In this document: in pieces, positions 1 to 7,199 of the stretch
How the letters are laid out: each line of letters starts with the position of its first letter
Position numbering within the stretch: the stretch's first letter is position 1
Made by a program: the position numbers and the translations under genes
The notes under the pieces: generated by a model
The model's database searches: none
Seen by the model: the letters and a program-made list of their open reading frames with translations, nothing else
Told to the model about the DNA's origin: nothing
Assembly: GCF_004359215.1 (NCBI RefSeq)
Contig: NC_090627.1
Location: 222,037 to 252,264, forward strand
Direction: 5' to 3'
DNA from: Bremia lactucae
Taxonomy: Eukaryota > Oomycota > Peronosporomycetes > Peronosporales > Peronosporaceae
Length of the DNA stretch: 30,228 nucleotides

Positions 1-56
1 CTCTACTTAAGCACACACCTTAGCACAGCGAGGAAGCGGTTTGACCGTCTATTCTC

Positions 57-1302
57 GTGTGCCGTGAGGTAGTTGTGGTGGGCGCATTAGCGACCTCACC
101 CAACGCACTAAGTACTTTGGGTAAATGTCGGTGTACTCGCATGAGCAAAACCATTTCTGGCTCATGCTCATCACGCGTAGAAGGTATCAACGACGCGAAT
201 GATGTCGACGTCGATGCAATCGACATCGAAGATGAGAATAATCTCATGGCAGTACGCACAAAGCGCACTGAAAAAGACAAAACAAATGAGTCAGCAGAGG
301 AATTTCTGCTGTCTCGAGAATCAGTAATCCGTTTCGTACAGGATTCCATTTGCTAGCGCAGTGGGCCGTCAGAAACGGAACGCAGAGAAACATGGAAGAG
401 CAAACGTTCTTTCATTTAAAATTATTGACCTAGTTCTACTCTCTATGGTAAACTTACCTAAGCGTGTAGTCACTAATGTGGGTAGCAGTAAACTACTACC
501 CAAGTTCATTGGTCCTTTCCGTGTACTGCATCGCAGAGGCAATGCGTACACAATAGAATTGCCACGTAGGATGCGAACGCATCCTACGTTTTACGTTGGT
601 CGGCTCCGCCCGTACCATCAGTACGCGGCTTCTTCCGAGGACGGATTTGACCACCCTTTTCAAGAATCCCCACAAGATTCTTGTGATCGCGAACCAGATT
701 CTCATGTTGAACCTGAAGTTTCTCATGCCGGTTCCGAAGATCCTCGAAACTACGATGAGCTGACGACAGCTCATCGCGAACAGCATGATATTTCCGCTCG
801 TACTCCAACATGGAGTACGCACTCTTCGAACGGTCTTCCAACCGCTCGATATGGTGAGCCTGCACCGTCTGCTCCAACAAGCGACGTTTGCCGCGCTCGT
901 GGTCAAGTCCCTCCTCCAAATCATGGAGGAAGTGATCGATTTTGTCGATCTTCGACATTGGATCCGACACACGGTTCGGATCTAATTTTTCCTCCTCCAC
1001 CACAACCATTGGTGGATTCCCCCATTGGTAGATTCCCACGGTGGTCAATATTTTCTTGTGGAACATATTCAAATTACCGTGATGTGAAGGGGCAGCGAAC
1101 GCGTTATCTGGTTCGCTGGCGCGGTTATCCACCTTCACACGACAGCTAGGAGCCTCGTTCCCAGCTGGTTGTTGACGTTGAGGACCGCGTCCGTTAGTAT
1201 GGCGAGACCCATCCGATGGTTCAAAAGGTCCATCGGAAAACACGCACCCCTGGCGCTTGTAAATCGATTGCGAATCATCAATCGCATCGCGGATCTCGAT
1301 AG
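57..1302 (+). pseudogene. Ty3/gypsy element A: 3' end of pol (integrase C-terminus, tether, chromodomain), broken
   Basis: This is the tail of a retrotransposon polyprotein. Bases 57-356 read the acidic linker after the integrase core, ending in RESVIRFVQDSI. A frameshift near 350 moves the reading to the frame of 361, which gives GRQKRNAEKHGRANVLSF and the SH3-like integrase C-terminal domain (KFIGPFRVLHRRGNAYTIEL, THPTFYVGRLRPYH). A long Ser/Pro/His-rich tether (about 620-1080) leads to a chromodomain start, RYLVRWRGYPPSHDS. A TAG at 1147-1149 then replaces an expected Trp, a second TAG lies at 1195-1197, and the frame still reads EPRSQLVVDVEDRV between them before ending about 1302. In family terms the integrase C-terminal domain and chromodomain guide insertion-site choice. 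The element begins outside the window. Identity as gypsy pol is clear; activity is excluded by the frameshift and stops. Confidence 0.9.
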
Positions 1303-1366
1303 AGATGCAAGCCCTCTCTAGGGCGAAAATAGGGAATATACATTCTATTTTACTCGCTTCGTGTTG
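584..1366 (-). CDS. Antisense open frame opposite pol of element A, coiled-coil-like, 260 aa
   Basis: An uninterrupted minus-strand frame runs from just after a TGA at 1367-1369 to a stop at 584-586, opposite the tether and chromodomain of pol. Its first third is mixed (IECIFPIFALERA, IRDAIDDSQSIYKRQ). From about 972 downward it becomes strongly helical and charged, with heptad-like spacing: DKIDHFLHDLEEGL, RKYHAVRDELSSAHRSFEDL, RNRHEKLQVQHENLV. It ends in a basic, nuclear-signal-like RPRKKPR. Antisense codon position 1 lies opposite sense codon position 1, and the frame stays open where the sense frame has two stops. There is no in-frame ATG at the start, so it probably continues the frame at 1350-1841 across an indel. 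No known family is recognised. It could be a chance antisense frame, but element B shows the same arrangement. Confidence 0.4.
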   Translation of the reverse strand, partial: QHEASKIECIFPIFALERACISIEIRDAIDDSQSIYKRQGCVFSDGPFEPSDGSRHTNGRGPQRQQPAGNEAPSCRVKVDNRASEPDNAFAAPSHHGNLNMFHKKILTTVGIYQWGNPPMVVVEEEKLDPNRVSDPMSKIDKIDHFLHDLEEGLDHERGKRRLLEQTVQAHHIERLEDRSKSAYSMLEYERKYHAVRDELSSAHRSFEDLRNRHEKLQVQHENLVRDHKNLVGILEKGGQIRPRKKPRTDGTGGADQRKT

Positions 1367-2328
1367 TCAACACAACATGGACAGGTATCTCTCCACGTGA
1401 GGCATGGAAGTCCTGCCTCACGTGACAACCGATGCAAGATCTACCTTGCACCGGTTGGAATTCATTTCTCAAACTTGACGCAAGTCCCGTTAAGTCTTTG
1501 AAGCCAGGCTTCGCGTCCAATGTATTTGACATTGTGAATGAACGCGCTCCAGGCTTGCATCAACGAAATTTTATCTCGATGCTGTTGCCACTGTACCATC
1601 GATGCTTAAGAAAAGCATCGAGATAGGAAGTTTCCTCAGCGCGAAAGTTCTTCGCGCTAAGATCTAGGCCATGTGGCTTTGTCGCAATAAATAAAGGATA
1701 CATATTGCGAGGAGTAGTCTCCCCAGAAAAGCTATTGACTAGCCGTTCAGGCAAAAGCCAAGGCTTTTTTTCAGGGGCAAGACGAGATATTTTATTGTCT
1801 ACGCTCCCCTGAGTGGTACTACTGAAGCAGGAGTACCACAAGAACTTTTATTACGATGGCTTACGCTATCGTCGTCACCACGTACAGAAATATGGGCGGG
1901 TGACAGCACGGGAGACGGTGCCGGCGATGAGGAATCATCCTTACATCGGAACCGAACATGCTATAGCGAATGCTATTAGCACGTCGATCCGATTGATCTA
2001 CCTCATTCGAAGGCTCATAGTCAGCTGCCTGACGACTATCAGGCAAATTTTTTGGTCTCCCGGAGTCGGCCATTTTGTTCGACTTGCACTCACAGTCGAC
2101 CTCCACAGAGGGTTCACATTCACGTGGTGACACACCACTTGCACCCGCAACATTTTGAGTTGCGGGATAAGACGATACTACGGCAGACGGAACGTCTGCT
2201 GCAAGAAACAATAATGCGTTGCCCGCGACTCCACGAACCGCAGCCGTAGGCACCGAACTATTTGCACACCGCATGGACTTGTAAACCATGCAAAAGAATT
2301 TAGAATGATGGTTCTGACGAATTCGCAT
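1350..2328 (-). pseudogene. Antisense open frames in the 3' region of element A (N-terminal part of the putative antisense gene)
   Basis: The 1.1 kb between pol and the 3' LTR has no sense coding but is nearly fully open on the minus strand. Bases 2328-1861 encode 155 aa, with Met candidates at 2289 and 2274; it is rich in Ala, Ser, Asp and Glu (for example LPDSRQAADYEPSNEVDQSD). Bases 1841-1350 form one 164-codon frame broken by a single TGA at 1560-1562. It contains LLPERLVNSFSGETTPRNMY and, after the stop, KPGFKDLTGLASSLRNEF. It overlaps the coiled-coil frame at 584-1366 by 17 bp, which fits one gene of about 580 codons split by two frameshifts and one stop. No family is recognised. The position, immediately inside the 3' LTR and reading back into pol, is that of an accessory antisense ORF. 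Confidence 0.35.
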
Positions 2329-2392
2329 TGTTTTTAATTAAGTGGTCTTATAGTGACCACTCTATCCAATGACAGTCAGAGTGATTGTCGTT

Positions 2393-2402
2393 AAAGGAGG
2401 GA
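2393..2402 (+). other. Polypurine tract of element A
   Basis: AAAGGAGGGA lies three bases before the LTR start at 2406. A purine run directly upstream of the 3' LTR is the primer for plus-strand DNA synthesis in LTR retrotransposons. Its position shows that the LTR beginning at 2406 is the 3' LTR of the plus-strand element. Confidence 0.7.
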
Positions 2403-2462
2403 CGATGTAACGGGGTGTATCGTTACATGTAATTAACACTTAAAGGTTGTTAATTAATAAAG

Positions 2463-4927
2463 AAGGCCGGCATAGCGACAACCCCATTTTGGTATACTAC
2501 TGTACCAGCAGCTGGTACAGTGCTGGTACTGCTATATTGTGCTATAGTCTATGTATCTCCTTGGAAGGGTTCTCTACAGCTCTTTAATCTACTTAATTTA
2601 GTTCAAAGATCCTCTATGCGTAATAGTTCTCCTGACCTCAAATGTACTTTTTTAAATTTTCTGGATTCAGTGCTTCCAAAGCCTATTACATCTGCTCCAA
2701 GAATTGTTGGAAATATTTCGCGTTCAGGGCATGTCCTATTATCGTGTCCCTCTGCTTCACATTTACCATGCTTTCGCTTCCTGCCATTTGCTGCAGACGT
2801 GCCTGCTGTTCCATCCACATATTCAAAAGCTGAGGGATCACGTCGTGTACTTCCAGTGGGCCGTCCACGCTGCCGTCTCAACACAGGATCTCTGACAAGC
2901 TGATATTCATTTGCTGTCATTCAGTTTTCTTCAAGCAGTAGCTGCTGGTGTGGAGGCAGGATTGCATGTTGCTGTTGAAGATCTTGAGCTCCTAAGTCAT
3001 CGATAAAAACTTTAAAGGATTGCATAAAGCCATATCATTCTGTCGACGTACTTTTGGACACTTATCGACAGTACATCGGATAGATTTTTCTTGAGAATAT
3101 GAATGTTAATGTCACGCTGGTGCTTATTAAACGGTGTGTTATCCATGAAAAATAACATCTGTAAATGTTCTTGCAGGGATCACAGGAATGTTGGCTGGTT
3201 TCACTGGCTTATGCAGCCACGAGTGTGAGTCAAAATGGTCCAAAGTCAGAATCTCATTTGCCGCATGTAGATGCCGGATGATGTGGGAGCAAGGCAATCC
3301 GTAATTGCTTAAAAAGGTGTGGGTACAGAGATTTGTGCTCTCATCCTCATTGGGCAGTGCCCTTTGATACTGATTATGTACCTGGGTTTAGTAAAACGTT
3401 AGAAAAAGCTTATGACTGGAAGGCATGTAGAAAGGCAGAACTAGCCATATGTAGAGCAAGATGATATATCTTTCTATTCACTGCAGTCCAAAATCCATTT
3501 CGCAACTGGATCAAATCATGAAATTGATCATAAGCTACCTGATAGCTGCTGCTGGCATGGAAGAAGCAGCTATTCATAGACAACTGGTAAGTTGTCACTA
3601 GAAATTGCTATTCATTTTTTAATAGTAGCATGGCCTCCTTTCACACGTGATGTTGTTGTATGCCCAAAGTGAATGATAGACTATGTCCATGCTATATCAA
3701 ATTTTTGCTTATGATCAACCAGGTTGCATTTGAGTATGCAAAATTCCAAGGATACTTCCTTTTAACTTCTTGGCAATCTTCAAAATATGCATTATCGGTG
3801 GGTGATGCACAGAGTTTGTGCCAATTTACTTAAAATTCCTCCCAAGCTTGAGTTGTCGCAAATTTTCTCTTCAAATTTGCAAGGAGATTCTTGTTAATAT
3901 GCCAGGTACATAACAAGTTGATGGCACATGAAAGCACAATGTCTATTCCATTCATCAATGCCAACTCTCTGTCTGTTACAATGCCTATACGGCCAGTTGG
4001 CTTTTCTCCAAAGCACTTGGTCATATGCTCCAAACACCATACATAGTTTTCTTGTGTTTCCTGCACCATGAAGAAGTGGCAGAGGGAGAAGATTGATTTG
4101 TTGATGTTACTCCCATCACATGAAGCAAATGCATTTTGAATTTGTTTGTTTTGTATGTGGATCCATGAGCAAAATATCGGCGGAGGCAAAATCTTGGAGA
4201 ATGGAATGGGATATTTTGGGGGCAATGAAAAGGTTTGAAAGTTGTCCTGTTGAATTTCTTTCAAATGCATGGTAAACATATTCTTCTCCAAGGGTGTCAA
4301 AAAGAGCTTCCAGTGGTGTTCTACCCGTAAGAAATTGTTGTTGCTCTTGCTTTCTGATATTGTAAAGATCCTGTCCAATGACTCTACAGGTTTAATCGGA
4401 TGCTTTTAGTGCCTTCATTTTAACAAGTGGTTTGGCCCCACTTTTACTCATCAATGCAACAGTTTTCACTTGTTGTGACGCTATATATATATCTATTTTA
4501 TTCAAAAATCAAAAGTGCGAGCCTCAGGTCAGGGTAAGCTGCCACATTTGCTGCTGCATGGGTATGCTCGCCTTTAGCAACAGTGGCAGTCCCTTCATCT
4601 TGGCTTCTCCTCTGTAGGTTGGTTAACCAGGAACAAGCTAGATATCGAGTGCTTGTCTTTCGAACTCGTGCAACCATTGGTTTGTGTGTTCCAACATGGG
4701 CACAGCCAAGCTAAACTTTCCCGACATTGTCATAACTATCATTTTTGGACCTCCTTCTCTTAATTGCATAACCCTCCTGCAAGGCGAGTTTTTTTTACTG
4801 CTTCCTCTGCAAGCTCAATGGAAATATAGGCACAGTTTGAAAGTGAGTTAAGAGACATTTTTGCAGTGGAAGTAGATTATGCAACTACGTTATAACAAAA
4901 TAGGGATGTCGCTATACCGACGGCCTT
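2463..4927 (-). mobile_element. Mutator-like DNA transposon nested in the family-A LTR
   Basis: Imperfect terminal inverted repeats of about 30 bp bound the insert. The left end, 2463-2491, begins AAGGCCG and contains ATAGCGACAACCCCATTTTG. The right end, 4896-4927, read on the minus strand begins AAGGCCGTCGG and contains ATAGCGACATCCCTATTTTG. Inside is one degraded transposase on the minus strand (2603 to about 4870). The LTR resumes immediately on both sides. The target was the AT-rich LTR segment around TTAATTAATA. Only a short flanking repeat (AATA, or TTAATA if two terminal bases are counted as flank) is visible, so the 8-10 bp target duplication usual for Mutator elements is not clean. 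Total length is 2465 bp. Confidence 0.8.
2603..4870 (-). pseudogene. Mutator-like (MULE) transposase, degraded
   Basis: Read on the minus strand. The N-terminal part, about 4850-4540, has a FAR1/WRKY-like look (QEGYAIKRRRSKND, then GEHTHAAANVAAYPDLR) with shifts and stops. Bases 4378-3830 are a clean 182-aa stretch with the MULE catalytic core: NAFASCDGSNINKSIF, WCLEHMTKCFGEKPTGRIGI, VTDRELALMNGIDIVLSCAI, CTWHINKNLLANLKRKF. After a stop the frame continues VNWHKLCASPTDNAYFEDC. Pieces down to about 3410 follow. The C-terminus, 2920-2603, has RRQRGRPTGSTRRDPSAFEY and a zinc-knuckle-like HGKCEAEGHDNRTC, with His in place of the usual first Cys. The protein would cut and paste the element at its inverted repeats; the stops and frameshifts rule out autonomy. 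Confidence 0.85.
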
Positions 4928-5281
4928 AATATATCATCTAAAAAGGTAGAGGATATTTGGAGAATATTACTTTACATGATATTATTTCAAAAGCTTAACC
5001 ATTGGTAGATATAGACCATTATATTACTTTCTTCCCGGTCCAGTCAGCGCTGGACGCGCGCAAAGATAGAGACAGATAAGACTTTTCACATGTTTTGTAT
5101 TGGTTATAAAAAGTTAGTATTTAATAGATAGATACAAAAGAACTTAATTATATTTAATACAGCTTTTAATTAACCCTCTTTTAAGTATGTGTATTAAAGA
5201 GAATCTTCTTTTGCACGTACTAGTGTGCAGCGCGAAGTGGACTTGTACTGAAGCAGTACGAGTCAGTAGTGCTCCGTTACA

Positions 5282-5607
5282 TTGAGCGTGTCGTCCTAGG
5301 CTAAAATAGTCTGCATGCGACTAGCTTTTCGAGTCACATCCTGACCTTCGGGGAACGCGGCTCAAAGAGAGCACTGCTGGTGAACAGTCGAGCGAACTGC
5401 TAGCGAGACCGGATCGACATTGGTGGGCAGTTGTCAATTGTCTAATATTCTGAATTTTGTAGGTCACTATCCGCCGTGCTAATCGCCAAGTCGACTCGAT
5501 GATTGACTTCATCTTGCGCCGTAAACAATCGTGCGTAATTTAGTAAGAGTTTATTCTTTGCCATGTGTGCTAATATGCTGAATACACAGTGGTCACTAAA
5601 CACCAAG
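5282..5607. other. Non-element spacer, possible host remnant
   Basis: These 326 bases lie between the end of the element-A LTR and the solo LTR, and the solo LTR's target duplication (CCAAG) is at its right edge, so this is pre-insertion sequence. One weak coding hint is present: TCTAATATTCTGAATTTTG followed by TAG resembles an intron end, and the next 81 bases read VTIRRANRQVDSMIDFIL and on to a stop at about 5541. No family is recognised, and no donor site convincingly pairs with it. Confidence 0.2.
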
Positions 5608-6075
5608 TGTAACGGGGCACTGCCGACTTGTACTGCTTCAGTACAAGTCGACTTCGCACTGCTTCAGTACAAGTCGACTTCGCACTGCTTCAGTGCGAGT
5701 GTGCCTCACGTCACTTCACCTACACTAGTACGTGCAGATGAAGACTCTCTCTAAAGCACTTGCTTTAAAGATGGTTAAATGAAAACTGTATTTAATACAA
5801 TTAAGTTCTTCTGTTTCTATCTTTTTAATACTAACTTAATTATAAAACTTATTCAAAACATGTAAATAAAATCTTATCTGTCTCTCTCTTTGCGCGCGTC
5901 CAGCGCTGGCTGGACCGCGGAGCAAATAGAAATAATGGTTTATATGTAACAATGGATAAGCTCTTCGAATATTACTACGTAAAGTAATATTCTCCAAATA
6001 TTATCTACCTTTTAGATAATATTGTAATTAACAACCTTTAAGTGTTAATTTCATGTAACGATACACCCCGTTACA
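5608..6075 (-). repeat. Solo LTR of family A, inverted, with perfect 5-bp target duplication
   Basis: On the plus strand it runs from TGTAACGGGGCACT to CGATACACCCCGTTACA, the reverse complement of the family-A LTR. It is flanked on both sides by CCAAG (5603-5607 and 6076-6080), the 5-bp duplication expected for Ty3/gypsy integrase. No internal region or second LTR adjoins it, so it is a solo LTR left by recombination between the two LTRs of a full element. It is 468 bp, longer than its relatives because a hairpin module is repeated three times near its 3' end (5624-5700). Confidence 0.95.
5624..5700. repeat. Three tandem 25-26 bp hairpin units in the solo LTR
   Basis: Units at 5624-5648, 5649-5674 and 5675-5700 share the core CGACTT..CACTGCTTCAGTACAAGT. 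The first contains ACTTGTACTG-CTT-CAGTACAAGT, a perfect 10-bp stem with a 3-base loop. The third has paired changes, GCACTG and CAGTGC, that keep its inner stem. Other family-A LTRs carry the module once. Confidence 0.85.
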
Positions 6076-6257
6076 CCAAGAAACACGTACAACAGTAGGA
6101 AATTTACTATTAAAAATTAAGCAGGCAATATTAGTGTCGAATTTAAGCTGGAGATATTAATATGAGATGTTAAGCAGGAAATATTTATTTTCAGTATGTT
6201 TGATGTTCTGTGTCGAATAATAAACAAAAAGCTTGTGGTAGACACAACGTAAGCGTG

Positions 6258-6635
6258 TTATAATTGCCCAAAGGAGTTACCGGCCAAAGCGCCATTGCTT
6301 AGAAGCATGTAGTTGACGCGCTTTATGAAGTCCGTTAGACGATCGGCATCGCGCAGGAGCGCAGCGCAGTGACTCAGTACCCAGTGAGAGAATCGCAGCG
6401 GCTGGGCAGGCTGCAAGTGCGTGAATCCTGGCAGTACCAAGTCGATGTTGTCTGATTAGCCGTCCGAATGAGCTTTTTAGGCTCGTTTGAAGCCTACGAT
6501 AGCGTGCTTTGGGTACAGACGCACGTCCGTTGCCACCTGGTCATTGCGACTGCGGCCCGTGTGCAGCTTGCCACCCATGGCTCCAAAAAGTTCCGTCAGA
6601 CGACGCTCGTTAGCCGTGTAAATATCCTCGTCACT
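6258..6635 (-). pseudogene. argH-like: Argininosuccinate lyase fragment fused to gypsy gag
   Basis: The minus strand reads [20 protein letters not shown], then [20 protein letters not shown], then after about 30 codons VLPGFTHLQPAQPLRFSHW, LSHCAALLRDADRLTDFIKR and NGALAGNSFG. These are the conserved blocks of argininosuccinate lyase (HTGRSRNDQ and THLQ.AQP), which splits argininosuccinate to arginine and fumarate in arginine synthesis. The order and spacing match the enzyme, and all blocks lie in one frame, broken only by stops at 6477-6479 and at about 6456. The N-terminal region and the later catalytic GSS.MP.K.N loop are absent: homology begins directly after a gag cysteine pair and ends at about 6265. 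It is an intron-free fragment of roughly 125 codons and cannot be a working enzyme. Confidence 0.85.
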
Positions 6636-7130
6636 ATTTTCGCACATATAACATCTACGGATGGTCTTATGCTGTTTCATAGGTTGAAGAGCCTCATCTC
6701 CTTCCTCAACGAGGCTCAAATCCATAGGTTCCGCTCTATTATACGGAACACATGTGCTCAAGGAGCTTGTTCGGTAAACAGGCGTGCTAACGCGAGCAGA
6801 CTTAAAGTCAAACTCGGCGCGTAGCGCTATGGCAACTGCCTCTTCGAACGTAGCCGGATGAAATCGGAACAATTCCGTCCGGACAACACCCTCATTGAGA
6901 CATCCCATAAAGATGGTCACTACAATTGCTTCTTGCACCGGGTATTGAGGCATAGATGCAATGAGAGTTCGCTCAAGCGACTGTAAAGGGCTTTGATAAG
7001 CCGTGGTCAATTTTAATTGACTCAGGGGCGTCTTGCAATTATGCTCGACGCCTTTCCCTCCAAGCAAACAATTGCTTTTCGTGAAATTCGCTCTAAATAA
7101 CAGTGAGCCCACCTTTGCTAGGCATTAAAG
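6636..7130 (-). pseudogene. Ty3/gypsy gag C-terminal part, truncated in its zinc knuckle
   Basis: The frame reads minus from about 7130 (no ATG; open upstream to a TAA near 7133). Gag blocks: [79 protein letters not shown]. It ends IRRCYMC, the first half of a CCHC zinc knuckle. After that cysteine pair the same frame continues straight into argininosuccinate lyase (EN-SDEDIY). Gag forms the particle and its knuckle binds the element RNA. The orientation is opposite to the pol remnant that starts at about 7200, so the two are not one intact element; an inversion or separate insertion lies near 7130-7200. Confidence 0.8.
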
Positions 7131-7199
7131 GCGCTATTGGCGCGGAATATTGAATAAGTCGGTAAGTTTTTTTAGACATTGGCATGTCTGAGTTAATAA

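Larger units (their letters stand above)
2406..5281 (+). repeat. 3' LTR of element A (family A), interrupted by a Mutator-like transposon
   Basis: The LTR starts TGTAACGGGGTGTATCG and ends CTCCGTTACA. The two parts, 2406-2462 and 4928-5281, together match the uninterrupted family-A copy at 18662-19093 in order, with the same AT-rich start, the same AGGTAGA/AATATTTGGAG segment and the same terminal hairpin. Without the insert the LTR is about 410 bp. Near the 3' end, ACTTGTACTG-AAG-CAGTACGAGT forms a stem of 10 pairs with one mismatch. The first bases contain TGTAACG...CGTTACA, a short inverted repeat. The middle holds a GC-rich partial palindrome around CAGCGCTGG. The 5' LTR of this element is outside the window. 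Confidence 0.85.

Noticed and set aside
20..349. Minus-strand frame of 109 aa opposite the start of element A
   Set aside because: Its Ser/Thr runs mirror the acidic linker of pol, which matches the known linker and ends in the conserved VIRFVQDSI. It lacks the helical character of the antisense frames further right.
2520..2903. Plus-strand frames opposite the MULE C-terminus
   Set aside because: The minus strand carries the recognised GRP/zinc-knuckle end of the transposase.
6468..6824. Plus-strand frame of 118 aa
   Set aside because: It is a shadow of the gag-lyase fusion on the other strand, which has clear homology.
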